Source: Acidobacteriaceae bacterium (GTDB taxonomy: Bacteria > Acidobacteriota > Terriglobia > Bryobacterales > Bryobacteraceae). From it: a DNA stretch of 64,000 nt. Numbering within the stretch: the first letter of the stretch is position 1; each line of letters begins with the position of its first letter. Shown here piece after piece: positions 35,930 to 44,739 of this stretch. A program made the translations under genes and the position numbers. Location of the stretch: contig JAFAYL010000062.1 of the NCBI GenBank assembly GCA_019240405.1, positions 1 through 64,000 on the forward strand. The letters run 5' to 3'. A model generated the notes under the pieces. The model was not told where the DNA came from, ran no database searches, and worked only from the letters and a program-made list of their open reading frames with translations.

Positions 35930-36016
35930 CGGTGAGGGTGGGATTCGAACCCACGGACGAGTTGCCCCGTCAACGGTTTTCGAGACCGCCCGATTCAACC
36001 ACTCTCGCACCTCACC
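35930..36016 (-). tRNA. tRNA-Ser (anticodon CGA)
   Basis: On the minus strand the acceptor stem GGTGAGG pairs with CCTCACC, with discriminator G at 35930. The anticodon loop CTCGAAA gives anticodon CGA, the long variable arm is typical of serine tRNAs, and the T-arm contains GGTTCGAATCC. No CCA is encoded. Its last 21 bases are duplicated at 32315-32335, so it is an integration target. Confidence 0.95.
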
Positions 36017-36051
36017 ACATCGGGAACTGTTTCAAAGATAACAGGCGACCT

Positions 36052-37029
36052 TTACCAGCCGAGCACACAAGCGAAAATTAGCGGCGCGACGATCGAAGCG
36101 TCGGACTCGATCACAAATTTTGGGGTGTCGATGCCCAGCTTTTCCCAGGTGATCTTCTCGTTCGGGATCGCGCCGGAGTACGAGCCGTAGCTGGTTGTCG
36201 AATCGCTAATCTGACAAAAGTAGCCCCAGAGCGGCGTGTCTTTTCGCTGTAAGTCCTGGCGCAACATCGGAACGACACAGATCGGGAAATCGCCTGCTAT
36301 GCCGCCGCCGATTTGGAAAAAACCGATCGGCGTTTTTGGAGCCGTTTCGGTGTACCAGTGAGCGAGCGAAATCATGTATTCGATTCCCGTGCGAACCGTG
36401 TGAACGTTTTTCACGTCGCCGGCGATGCAATGTCCGGCATACATGTTCCCGAGGGTCGAATCTTCCCAACCCGGAACGAAGAGCGGCAGATTTCGCTCCA
36501 TTGCTGCGTAAAGCCAGCTATCTTTCACATCAATCTGAAAACTTTTCTCCATATCAGGCGATTGCAAAACTCGAAAGAAGAATTCATGCGGAAAACAGCG
36601 TTCGCCCTGCTTGTCCGCCGTCGTCCATTCTTTAAGAATCGCGCTCTCGATACGCCGCATTGCCTCTTCTTCTGGGATGCACGTATCGGTCACGCGATTC
36701 ATGTGCTTGTCGAGAAGGCCCTGTTCATCTTGGGGACTCAAATCGCGCCAGTGTGGCACGCGCTCGTAAAAGTCGTGCGCGACCAAATTGAAGACATCTT
36801 CCTCGAGATTCGCTCCGGTGCAACAAATGCCGTGGACTCTTTCCTGGCGGATCATCTCGGCAAGTGAGACTCCGATTTCAGCGGTGCTCATGGCGCCGGC
36901 GATCGTCAGAAACATTTTTCCGCCGTTGTCGAGATGCCGGATGTACCCTTCAGCGGCTTCCACCAACGACGCGGCATTGAAGTGCCGGTAATGGTGCTTG
37001 ATAAACCTCGAGATCTGCCCGCCATTCAT
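36052..37029 (-). CDS. Deoxyhypusine synthase-family protein
   Basis: The 325-residue product from ATG 37029 carries the family's NAD-binding pattern: MFLTIAGAMSTAEIGVSLAEMI, ICCTGANLEEDVFNLVAHD, FFQIGGGIAGDFPICVVPML and a C-terminal FVIESDASIVAPLIFACVL. In eukaryotes and archaea the enzyme modifies eIF5A. Bacteria lack that substrate, and bacterial homologues are thought to act on polyamines, for example as homospermidine synthase-like enzymes, or are uncharacterised. It is divergently arranged with murJ, with 12 bp between start codons. An upstream TTG (37041) is less likely. Confidence 0.85.
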   Translation of the reverse strand: MNGGQISRFIKHHYRHFNAASLVEAAEGYIRHLDNGGKMFLTIAGAMSTAEIGVSLAEMIRQERVHGICCTGANLEEDVFNLVAHDFYERVPHWRDLSPQDEQGLLDKHMNRVTDTCIPEEEAMRRIESAILKEWTTADKQGERCFPHEFFFRVLQSPDMEKSFQIDVKDSWLYAAMERNLPLFVPGWEDSTLGNMYAGHCIAGDVKNVHTVRTGIEYMISLAHWYTETAPKTPIGFFQIGGGIAGDFPICVVPMLRQDLQRKDTPLWGYFCQISDSTTSYGSYSGAIPNEKITWEKLGIDTPKFVIESDASIVAPLIFACVLGW

Positions 37030-37041
37030 ATGTGAATTCAA

Positions 37042-38661
37042 TTGTTACGCTCAAACAGTAAAAGCTTATTCTTGCAACTTCGGATTCGAACTTCTCGCCC
37101 GCAGATATCAGTTGGACTCGGCGCATCGTCGCGTGTCGCCTTGGGGATTTTAGCCAGCCGCGTAACCGGGCTGGCACGTGAGACGGTTATCGCCCATTTT
37201 TTGGGAAATGCGCCGGTCGCGGGCATTTTCCGCGCTGCAATCCGGATTCCCAATTTACTTAGCAATCTCTTCGGGGAAGGCGTGCTGTCGGCTGCTTTTA
37301 TCACCGTCTATTCGAAGCTCCGCGCGAGAGAAGAGGATCAGGCCGCCGAGCATGTGGCGGCTGCGATTTTTGGCGTTCTCGCATTTACGTGTTCAGTTGT
37401 CGTACTCGCCGGAATCTTGCTTGCGCCTTGGCTAATCGACTTTATCGTTCCCGGATTTAGAGGCAAAGACCGGGAACTGACGGTCCATTTGGTGCGTATT
37501 CTGTTTCCCGGAGCAGGCGTGCTTGTCATGAGCGCCTGGTGTCTAGGAATCCTCAACAGCCATCGCAAATTTCTTCTGTCATACACGGCTCCGGTTGCGA
37601 TGAACGTAACGATGATCGCAGCCGCCGTGCTGCTCGGTCCGCGCACACCACAACAGGGGCTGGTAAACGATCTCGCTTGGGCCTCAGTCTTGGGAAGCAT
37701 TCTCCAATTTGGAGTGCAGTTGCCGCGGGTATTGGCGCTGCTGCCTGGATTTCGCCCTGTGCTCGAGATTACTTCTGAACACGTCAGAATTGTAATCCGG
37801 AATTTTGGCCCGGTATCGCTCAGCCGCGGAGTGGTTCAGATCAGCGCCTACATCGACCAGATCATTGCGAGCTTTCTTGGCCCGGTAGCCGTCTCGACGT
37901 TAGGTTACGGACAAGTCATTTCGATACTCCCGATCAGTTTGTTCAGCATGTCTGTTTCGGCCGCCGAGCTTCCCGAGCTTTCCAGCGCGATCGGCACTCA
38001 AGCTGAGATCGCTGCCGTTCTGCAGCAACGTTTGACAAAGGGCCTACGCCGCATCGCATTTTTTGTGATTCCCTCGGCCGTGGCCTTCCTGGTGCTCGGA
38101 GATATTCTCGCCGGAGCGCTCTATCAGACCGGGCGATTTCATCACGCGGACGCAGTTTACGTTTGGTCCGCGCTGGCCGGTTCTGCGATCGGATTGCTCG
38201 CGACTTCGCTTGGGCGCCTTTATTCGTCGGCTTTTTACGCGCTCCTTGATACGCGAACACCGCTGCGATTTGCTGTCATTCGCGTCTTGCTGACGGCGAG
38301 TCTTGGATATCTTTTTGCTCTCAAAGTTCCGCAGTGGATTGGGATTGATTCGAAATGGGGCGTTGCTGGTTTGACGGGTTCCGCTGGAATTGCGGGATGG
38401 GTAGAATTCGCGCTGCTGCGGCGCGCTCTTAATCAACGGATTGGCAATGTGCCCCTTTCAAGAGAGTTCATTGTGAAGCTTTGGTCAATCGCATTCTTAG
38501 GGGCGGGTCTTGCTTACCTGATCAAACTGCTGCTCTCGGGTGTTCATCCTCTTTTTCTGCTTCTGACTGTGATTCCTGTTTATGGGGTTGTTTATTTCGG
38601 CGGCTCTTTGCTGCTCGGCATTGAGGAATCGAAGAACGTTCTTCGCCGTTTCAGGCGATGA
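37042..38661 (+). CDS. murJ: Lipid II flippase MurJ
   Basis: The 539-residue membrane protein of the MOP/MviN family has about 14 membrane segments and the family signatures LASRVTGLARETVIAHFLG near the N-terminus, FRAAIRIPNLLSNLFGEGVLSAAFITVYS and LGRLYSSAFYALLDTRTPLRFAV. It moves the undecaprenyl-linked peptidoglycan precursor across the inner membrane. No ATG exists before the conserved region; TTG at 37042 or 37072 are candidate starts, so the exact N-terminus is uncertain. Its 3' end overlaps the convergent acetate kinase gene by 11 bp. Confidence 0.9.
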   Translation: MLRSNSKSLFLQLRIRTSRPQISVGLGASSRVALGILASRVTGLARETVIAHFLGNAPVAGIFRAAIRIPNLLSNLFGEGVLSAAFITVYSKLRAREEDQAAEHVAAAIFGVLAFTCSVVVLAGILLAPWLIDFIVPGFRGKDRELTVHLVRILFPGAGVLVMSAWCLGILNSHRKFLLSYTAPVAMNVTMIAAAVLLGPRTPQQGLVNDLAWASVLGSILQFGVQLPRVLALLPGFRPVLEITSEHVRIVIRNFGPVSLSRGVVQISAYIDQIIASFLGPVAVSTLGYGQVISILPISLFSMSVSAAELPELSSAIGTQAEIAAVLQQRLTKGLRRIAFFVIPSAVAFLVLGDILAGALYQTGRFHHADAVYVWSALAGSAIGLLATSLGRLYSSAFYALLDTRTPLRFAVIRVLLTASLGYLFALKVPQWIGIDSKWGVAGLTGSAGIAGWVEFALLRRALNQRIGNVPLSREFIVKLWSIAFLGAGLAYLIKLLLSGVHPLFLLLTVIPVYGVVYFGGSLLLGIEESKNVLRRFRR

Positions 38662-39721
38662 GCTTCGCCGTGATTTTCGCAATCTGTAGATCTTCCTGTG
38701 ACGGGAGGGTCATGATGCGAATGTCGCCCAGAAACTCGAGACCAGTCGAGATCTCCTTGCGCAGCTCGTCTGCATGTTCTCCGATTCCTCCCGTGAACAC
38801 CACGGCATCTACACCGCTAAGTGCGCCGGCCATTGAGGCAATCGCTTTGCGGACCTGATAACAGAACATCTTCAATGCAAGATCAGCTTGCTTGTCAGTT
38901 GTTCGTTTATTCAGCAGTTGCCGAACATCGCTCGTTATTCCGGACACTCCCAGCAAACCTGAATGGCGGTCGAAGAGGGTTTCGAGTACGTCGGGGTTCG
39001 CATATCCATGGCGCATGAGGTAAACCATCAGCCCGGGATCGAGATCACCGCAGCGCGTTCCCATCATCACGCCGCCCGTGGGTGTCAGACCCATGGTCGT
39101 ATCAATGGAACGGCCGTTCCGGATGGCCGTCACGCTAGCGCCGTTGCCAAGGTGTGCGACGACAAGGCGGTCGGGTAATGGATGAAGCTGCGCGACGATC
39201 GATTCGAGCGAAAGCCCGTGAAAACCATATCGCTCGACGCCGAGTTCTCGAACGGAGCCGGGGAGCGCGTACGTCTTGCTGACATCGGGCATGGTTCTAT
39301 GGAACGCGGTGTCGAAACACACAACCTGGGGCTTGGCCGGGGCGTTCTTTTGCATCGTTTCAAGAACGGCTAATGCGGTCGGCATGTGAAGCGGCGCGTA
39401 GTCGACCACGGCACGCAGGCGAAAAAGGACCTCGGGAGTTACTTGCTGATGTTCTCTGAAATGTGAACCACCATGCACGAAACGGTGGCCGATGGCGTCG
39501 AACTCGGGTGCGCCTTTCTGATTGAGGCTTTCAAGAGCGCGCGCGAGAGCGGCTGAATAGTCGGTGTCGCTGCCGATTTCTTCGGCTTCACCCTCGCAGA
39601 AAGCTCGAGCAGTTTCGCCATCTGAAAAATAAATACCAAATTTGAGCGAAGAAGAGCCGCAATTGAGCGCTAAGACCGTATATTCTTGCGCGCGCGTACC
39701 GCTCAGAGATTCCATTTCCAA
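38651..39721 (-). CDS. ackA: Acetate kinase
   Basis: The 356-residue product starts with the phosphate-binding motif ([17 protein letters not shown]) and keeps [40 protein letters not shown] and [13 protein letters not shown]. It is shorter than the usual about 400 residues. It converts acetyl phosphate and ADP to acetate and ATP. Its 5' end overlaps the phosphoketolase gene by 19 bp. Phosphoketolase makes acetyl phosphate, so the pair yields ATP directly. ATG at 39715 is an alternative start. Confidence 0.93.
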   Translation of the reverse strand: MEMESLSGTRAQEYTVLALNCGSSSLKFGIYFSDGETARAFCEGEAEEIGSDTDYSAALARALESLNQKGAPEFDAIGHRFVHGGSHFREHQQVTPEVLFRLRAVVDYAPLHMPTALAVLETMQKNAPAKPQVVCFDTAFHRTMPDVSKTYALPGSVRELGVERYGFHGLSLESIVAQLHPLPDRLVVAHLGNGASVTAIRNGRSIDTTMGLTPTGGVMMGTRCGDLDPGLMVYLMRHGYANPDVLETLFDRHSGLLGVSGITSDVRQLLNKRTTDKQADLALKMFCYQVRKAIASMAGALSGVDAVVFTGGIGEHADELRKEISTGLEFLGDIRIMTLPSQEDLQIAKITAKLIA

Positions 39722-42060
39722 TTACGAACTTCTGGAAGATCTTCGCCGCATTCCATGACGTACTTTTTGTGCCGCTGAATGTTGTTCGTGAACCAGTCGC
39801 TTGCTCTTTGCACAACCGGCCGTAGGCGCGGAATCCGCCGAATTGCATCGAACGCTAATTGGAACCGGTCCAAGTTGTTCAGAACGGTCATATCGAAAGG
39901 CGTAGTGGTGGTTCCTTCTTCCTTGTACCCGCGCACATGAACGTTATCGTGATTCGTGCGGCGATATGTCAGGCGGTGGATTAAGGTTGGATAGCCGTGG
40001 AACGCAAAGATCACTGGGCGGTCACGCGTAAATAGCGCATCGAATTCTTCGTCGGAGAGCCCGTGAGGATGCTCGCTCGGAGGCTCGAGCGACATTAAAT
40101 CTACAACATTCACGACGCGAATCCGAATGTCCGGCACAAACTCGCGCAGCAGCGTGACGGCGGCGAGCGTCTCAAGTGTCGGAACATCGCCGGCGCAGGC
40201 CATCACTACGTCGGGATTACCTTCGTCATTGCTCGCCCAATCGAAAACGCCCAGGCCGCGCGTGCAGTGCCTGACAGCCGACTCGATATCGAGCCACACA
40301 TAGGACGGCTGCTTGCCTGCGACGATCACATTCGCATAGTGACGGCTGCGCAAGCAATGATCCGCGACTGATAGAAGCGTATTCGCGTCAGGCGGCAGAT
40401 ACACGCGAACAATATCGGCTTTCTTGTTGACCACGTGATCGATAAATCCAGGGTCTTGATGGGAGAATCCGTTGTGATCCTGCCGCCAGACGTGTGATGA
40501 CAAGAGGTAATTCAGCGAGGCGATGGGCGCGCGCCAAGGCAGATGCCGGGTCACCTTGAGCCATTTCGCGTGCTGATTAAACATCGAGTCGATGATGTGG
40601 ATGAAGCCTTCGTAACAGGAGAAAAGCCCGTGACGGCCAGTCAGCAAATAGCCTTCGAGGAGGCCTTGACACATGTGCTCGCTGAGAACTTCGATAACCC
40701 GGCCGTCGCGCGTGAGGTTTTCGTCGACAGACTCGATTTTGGCCATCCATTCCTTGCCGGTCGCTTGGTAGACGGCTTCGAGACGGTTGGAGGCGGTTTC
40801 ATCGGGACCGAACAGACGGAAATTGCCCGCGCTTTGGTTATGTTTGAAGACGTCCCGGAGGTAATTTCCAAGGACGCGAGTCGCTTCTGCTTCCAGGATC
40901 CCTGGTTTTTCGATGCGGACAGCGTAGTCTCTGAAATCGGGGAGCACCAGCGGCGTGAGAAGCGTACCGCCGTTCGCATGCGAATTCATGCCCATGCGCC
41001 GTCGGCCTTGGGGCGCCGATTCGGCCAACTCCGAGCGCAAGCGCCCTTCATTATCGAAAAGCTTCTCCGGCTCATAGCTGCGCATCCACTTTTCGAGAAT
41101 CTTCAAATGTTCGGGATTGCTGCGGACTTCAGTAAGCGGTACTTGATGGGCGCGCCACGTGCCTTCAACGGGCTTGCCATCAACTTTCTTGGGTCCGGTC
41201 CAGCCCTTGGGAGTTTTGAGGATGAGCAACGGCCAGCGCGGCGGGCCGGCATTGTCACCGTTGCGCGCCCGATCTTGGATGGCTCGGATCTCCTGAAGCA
41301 TTTCCGCGAGAGCCGCAGCCATCCCTTGATGCATTTTCGCGGGGTCGTTGCCTTCGAGGAAGCGGGGCGCATACCCGTAGCCTGTGAATAGGGACCGGAG
41401 CTCTGTTTTCGGAATGCGTGCCAGCACGGTTGGATTTGCGATTTTGTAGCCATTCAGGTGGAGAATAGGCAGGACGGCGCCATCTTTCGCCGGATTGAGA
41501 AATTTGTTTGCGTGCCAGCTCGTCGCGAGGGCTCCGGTTTCGGCTTCGCCATCACCCACAATGCACGCGACGATCAGGTCCGGGTTGTCGAACGCGGCGC
41601 CATATGCGTGGAGGATCGAATAACCGAGCTCTCCGCCTTCGTGAATAGAGCCGGGCGTTTCGGGCGCGACATGACTCGGTATACCGTAAGGCCAGGAAAA
41701 CTGGCGGAACAGGCGCTTGATGCCATCGCGGCTCTGCTCGACATACGGGTAGATCTCTGTGTACGAGCCTTCGAGATACGTATGCGCAACGATGCCGGGG
41801 CCGCCATGTCCAGGGCCGATGATGTACATCATGTTCAGGTCGTGCACCCGGATGAGGCGGTTGAGATGCGTATAGATGAAGTTCAGGCCAGCCGTTGTGC
41901 CCCAGTGGCCGAGCAGCCGAGGTTTGATGTCGTCCGCTGTCAAGGGGCGCTCGAGGAGAGGATTGTCCTTGAGATAGATCTGTCCGACGGTGAGGTAATT
42001 TGCCGCGCGCCAGTACGCGTTGAGCTTCTCAATTTCTTCCTGACTGAGCAGTTCAGGCAT
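39703..42060 (-). CDS. xfp: Xylulose-5-phosphate/fructose-6-phosphate phosphoketolase
   Basis: The 785-residue thiamine-diphosphate enzyme has the phosphoketolase signatures [47 protein letters not shown] and [20 protein letters not shown], and further down [25 protein letters not shown]. It splits xylulose 5-phosphate or fructose 6-phosphate to acetyl phosphate plus a sugar phosphate. AAGGA lies 7 bases before the ATG. It is co-transcribed with ackA. Confidence 0.95.
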   Translation of the reverse strand: MPELLSQEEIEKLNAYWRAANYLTVGQIYLKDNPLLERPLTADDIKPRLLGHWGTTAGLNFIYTHLNRLIRVHDLNMMYIIGPGHGGPGIVAHTYLEGSYTEIYPYVEQSRDGIKRLFRQFSWPYGIPSHVAPETPGSIHEGGELGYSILHAYGAAFDNPDLIVACIVGDGEAETGALATSWHANKFLNPAKDGAVLPILHLNGYKIANPTVLARIPKTELRSLFTGYGYAPRFLEGNDPAKMHQGMAAALAEMLQEIRAIQDRARNGDNAGPPRWPLLILKTPKGWTGPKKVDGKPVEGTWRAHQVPLTEVRSNPEHLKILEKWMRSYEPEKLFDNEGRLRSELAESAPQGRRRMGMNSHANGGTLLTPLVLPDFRDYAVRIEKPGILEAEATRVLGNYLRDVFKHNQSAGNFRLFGPDETASNRLEAVYQATGKEWMAKIESVDENLTRDGRVIEVLSEHMCQGLLEGYLLTGRHGLFSCYEGFIHIIDSMFNQHAKWLKVTRHLPWRAPIASLNYLLSSHVWRQDHNGFSHQDPGFIDHVVNKKADIVRVYLPPDANTLLSVADHCLRSRHYANVIVAGKQPSYVWLDIESAVRHCTRGLGVFDWASNDEGNPDVVMACAGDVPTLETLAAVTLLREFVPDIRIRVVNVVDLMSLEPPSEHPHGLSDEEFDALFTRDRPVIFAFHGYPTLIHRLTYRRTNHDNVHVRGYKEEGTTTTPFDMTVLNNLDRFQLAFDAIRRIPRLRPVVQRASDWFTNNIQRHKKYVMECGEDLPEVRNWKWNL

Positions 42061-42083
42061 GGTCTCGTCCTTGGCGTTCTAAG

Positions 42084-42147
42084 TGGTCAACTGACCATGT
42101 TCTTTGGTTATTCTTGCATTAGATAAGAAAACAACTAGTGAGCGCAA
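42084..42147 (-). promoter_or_regulatory. Probable xfp-ackA promoter and 14-bp palindromic operator
   Basis: On the minus strand a weak -35 TTGCGC (42142-42147) stands 18 bases before TCTAAT (42118-42123). Downstream, between the predicted start point and the ribosome site, TGGTCAACTGACCA (42084-42097) is a palindrome with perfect 6-bp arms, about 24 bp before the xfp start. The shape resembles GntR-type operators. The rest of the gap to the toxin-antitoxin genes (42148-42389) shows nothing I can assign. Confidence 0.4.
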
Positions 42148-42389
42148 CGCAGTTCAAAACCCGGTGGCGCGTGCATCACCTTACTCTAGTGACCTCAGAT
42201 GAGCGCATCATCGAATCAAATCTTGTTGACCGTGTCTGATACTTTTCGATTTTTTCGGTCTCTAGATCTAACTGATTCCTTCGTTCCGGGCCGAATGTGG
42301 ATTATGCGGCTTTTTGCGGGCGTGAACGGTCCGGTATGGATCCCTACGAATTTGTTCTGACCGCCAAGCGGGACGAAGTCTGGTGGCAG

Positions 42390-42587
42390 TTACCGGTTTT
42401 GGCGTTTGGCAATGAGTGCCCGGATTTCGGGAACTAGTTCGCGCGGGATGTTCATTACAGTGGTGGAAGCTTCCACTCCTGCTTCGTCGTCGGCGAGTGC
42501 CTCCTCTTCTGTTTGTGTTTCGTAATCGGATATCACTCGCTGTACTCTGGCTTCGTCCCAGCCTGCTGGGAACCTGTTTCGATTCAT
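42390..42587 (-). CDS. Small putative antitoxin
   Basis: This 65-residue acidic protein (MNRNRFPAGWDEARVQRVI, then EEEALADDEAGVEAS) is followed by a short helical end (IPRELVPEIRALIAKRQNR) that could be a ribbon-helix-helix-like or toxin-binding part. Its ATG overlaps the stop of the basic 94-aa upstream gene. The toxin-first arrangement with coupled translation is typical of BrnTA-like pairs. The function is inferred from context. Confidence 0.62.
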   Translation of the reverse strand: MNRNRFPAGWDEARVQRVISDYETQTEEEALADDEAGVEASTTVMNIPRELVPEIRALIAKRQNR

Positions 42588-42868
42588 AGATGTTTCTTTC
42601 TGCGGCGCCTGCGGAAAGCGGCTAATGGTTTACCTGTCAATTCGTACGCTGTGATCACGAAGATGCTACCGGGTTCCGGATCGGGTACATAGATCAGGCG
42701 GAGATATCTCCCTCTACTCGTCTGGCCTAATGCCACCCTTGATCCTTCGCGACCGGGGCGATCCTCATCCGGTTTCTCCAAAATCTCGATCACCTCATCT
42801 TCATCAACGTCGTGATTGTAAATATGCGGCCGACCTGTACCGGGATCAATGTAGAATCGGACGTCCAA
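42584..42868 (-). CDS. BrnT/DUF4258-like putative toxin
   Basis: The 94-residue product has a compact alpha/beta pattern (YNHDVDEDEVIEILEKP, GRYLRLIYVPDPEPGSIFVITAYEL) and a very basic tail (RRRRRKKHL), resembling RelE-fold BrnT/DUF4258 ribonuclease toxins. It starts with TTG at 42868. It overlaps the 65-aa partner gene by 4 bp, and a 13-bp palindrome sits on its start, as expected for an autoregulated toxin-antitoxin unit. Confidence 0.68.
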   Translation of the reverse strand: MDVRFYIDPGTGRPHIYNHDVDEDEVIEILEKPDEDRPGREGSRVALGQTSRGRYLRLIYVPDPEPGSIFVITAYELTGKPLAAFRRRRRKKHL

Positions 42869-42889
42869 TCGAGAATCGATCTCATTCTA
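42868..42889 (-). promoter_or_regulatory. Toxin-antitoxin operator and -10 element
   Basis: The palindrome ATCGA-GAA-TCGAT (42868-42880) overlaps the TTG start. A -10-like TAGAAT on the minus strand (42884-42889) is directly upstream. No good -35 is visible. Confidence 0.35.
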
Positions 42890-42989
42890 CAGTTTTAAGT
42901 CTAGTAGACCATCAGACCGGTAGTGTTTTGGACTTTTCATGGAATGCGGGATTCAACCCTAGGTTAGGGAGGCAACCAATTCCGACATA

Positions 42990-44678
42990 TCACTTCACAA
43001 CCCTCGCTCGTCCGGCGGCCAAGAGTTGCTCGGCGTGTTTGAGGGCTTCGGGAGTGATGTGATCGCCCGAGAGCATGCGGCCGATTTCGCGAGCGCGTTG
43101 CGCGGTATCGAGTTCCTCAATGACGGCAGTAGCGCGGCCTTTCTTCTCCTTCTTTGAAACTGCGTACTGGTGATCGGCGAAGCCGGCGATTTGCGCGAGG
43201 TGCGTCACGCAGATCACCTGGTTGCGCCGCGATAACGCTTTGAGGCGTCTCCCCACCGCAGCCGCTGCCGCGCCGCCGACTCCTGCGTCCACTTCATCGA
43301 ACACGAGAGTTGGCGTGCCGGGGTGACGGTCCGCATCGCCGATTGCAGTCTTTAATGCAAGCGCGATTCGGGAAAGCTCGCCGCCGGATGCGATTTTTTC
43401 TAAAAGCCGAAGCTCTTCGCCGCGATTCGGTGAGACCAGAAACGCGACTTCGTCCATTCCGGTAGCCGTCCACGCGCCGTGCTTCACCGCGACCTCGAAG
43501 CGAGTTCCTCCCATCGCCAGGCTCTTCAGTTCGCTTTCGACTTGCTTGCTTAATCGCTCGGCCGCTGCAGTGCGCGCCCGGCTCAATTCACCTGCGAGCG
43601 ATTCATATCGCGCAGCCAATTCTGCCTGTTGCTTTTCGAGTGTGGATTTGTGTTCGCTGGCTTTTTCGACTTCATCGGCGCGCCGCGTCACGTCTTGCAA
43701 AAACGCAAGCACGTCATCAATTGAGCCGCCGTATTTCCGTTTCACGCGGTCGAGAGCTGAGAGCCGCGCTTCTATGTCATCCAGACGTTTGGGATCGCCT
43801 TCGAGCTTTCCGAGGTAATCGCGCAGCGCATATCCGGCTTCATCCGCCATCACGGCGGCCTGGCGAAGTGATGCGCTCGTTTCCTGGAGGCTCGGATCTA
43901 TGCGCGTTAATTCGTCGATGCGTTTTAGCGCCTGCCGTAATTGCGTGGTTGCGCTTTCGGGCGATTCGTATAACAGCTCGAACGCGGCTGAGGCGTGTTC
44001 TTGTAAGCGAGTTACGTTCTGCAGAACCCGCCTCTCGGCTTCGAGCTCGGCGTCTTCGCCTGGCTTGGGCTGCGCGAATTCGATTTCTTTGCGCTGAAAG
44101 GTCCACAGATCGAGAAGCCGCAGCTTTTCCTGTTCGTTTTGGCTAAGTTGCGCAAGTTTTTCGCCTACGGCGCGCCAGTCGGCATATGCAGAAGCCGCTC
44201 GATTCCGCAGCTCCTCTGCTGCTGCGTATTCATCGAGCAACTCACGCTGGGCCGCTGGCCGGAACAAATCCTGCTGTTCGTTCTGGCCGTGGATGTCGCC
44301 TAATACGGGCGCGAGCTGGCGGAGAAAAGCGGTCGTGACGGGGCGGTTAGCGACAAATGCGCGCGACTTGCCGGTTGATGTGATCTCGCGTTCGACGATC
44401 AGCTCTTCGTCGCCATTGTGCTCGATGCCGGCTTCTTCGAAAAGCGTGTTGCTTTGGCCAGTCTGTTCGAGCGCGAAGATTCCGGAGACACGCGCTCGCG
44501 CTTCTCCGGTCCGGATCATTTCCATTGAAGCGCGCGCGCCGAGTAGCAAGCTGAATGAATCCACAACGAGAGATTTTCCGCTGCCTGTCTCCCCCGTGAG
44601 CACGTTGAGACCTTCTTGAAAACGAATGCGGGCCTGTTCGACGACCGCGTAGTTTTCAACGATTAACTCGAGCAACAT
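42990..44678 (-). CDS. recN: DNA repair protein RecN
   Basis: The 562-residue SMC-like protein has Walker A near the N-terminus (LNVLTGETGSGKSLVVDSFSLLLGARAS), a coiled-coil middle and the C-terminal signature/Walker B region (IASGGELSRIALALKTAI, TLVFDEVDAGVGGAAAAAVGRRL, CVTHLAQIAGFADHQY). It acts in double-strand-break repair by holding DNA ends. Length is normal for the family. It is divergent from tolQ with a 61-bp gap. Confidence 0.95.
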   Translation of the reverse strand: MLLELIVENYAVVEQARIRFQEGLNVLTGETGSGKSLVVDSFSLLLGARASMEMIRTGEARARVSGIFALEQTGQSNTLFEEAGIEHNGDEELIVEREITSTGKSRAFVANRPVTTAFLRQLAPVLGDIHGQNEQQDLFRPAAQRELLDEYAAAEELRNRAASAYADWRAVGEKLAQLSQNEQEKLRLLDLWTFQRKEIEFAQPKPGEDAELEAERRVLQNVTRLQEHASAAFELLYESPESATTQLRQALKRIDELTRIDPSLQETSASLRQAAVMADEAGYALRDYLGKLEGDPKRLDDIEARLSALDRVKRKYGGSIDDVLAFLQDVTRRADEVEKASEHKSTLEKQQAELAARYESLAGELSRARTAAAERLSKQVESELKSLAMGGTRFEVAVKHGAWTATGMDEVAFLVSPNRGEELRLLEKIASGGELSRIALALKTAIGDADRHPGTPTLVFDEVDAGVGGAAAAAVGRRLKALSRRNQVICVTHLAQIAGFADHQYAVSKKEKKGRATAVIEELDTAQRAREIGRMLSGDHITPEALKHAEQLLAAGRARVVK

Positions 44679-44703
44679 AAGACTGATTAAAACGAGCGCT
44701 CCC

Positions 44704-44727
44704 TATAATAAAGGTGAAATAAGGAGA
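44704..44727 (+). promoter_or_regulatory. tol-pal operon -10 box and ribosome site
   Basis: A perfect TATAAT at 44704-44709 lies in the recN-tolQ gap, and AAGGAGAGG follows at 44720-44728. The -35 region (about 44680) is poor. The ribosome site lies about 11 bases before the TTG start at 44740. Confidence 0.45.
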
Positions 44728-44739
44728 GGACACGTACTA

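Larger units (their letters stand above)
32336..35950. mobile_element. 3.6-kb tRNA-Ser-integrated island with repeated hairpin modules
   Basis: The segment lies between the 21-bp direct repeats at 32315-32335 and 35930-35950. It carries two minus-strand genes (AlbA_2-type ATPase and an unknown 441-aa protein) and three hairpin modules at 32662, 34144 and 35641. The composition looks more AT-rich than the flanks by eye. I see no integrase, transposase or replication gene inside, so it would be non-autonomous or a remnant. The ends 32336-32661 and 35688-35929 contain no convincing gene. The latter has an inverted 10-bp copy of the tRNA end at 35863-35872, and 32610-32640 holds ATTTCGGG and its inverse CCCGAAAT. 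Confidence 0.7.

Noticed and set aside
34297-35973. Longer 558-codon version of the 441-aa island gene
   Set aside because: The extra N-terminus is translated from the hairpin and the tRNA-Ser 3' end; ATG 35622 has a ribosome site.
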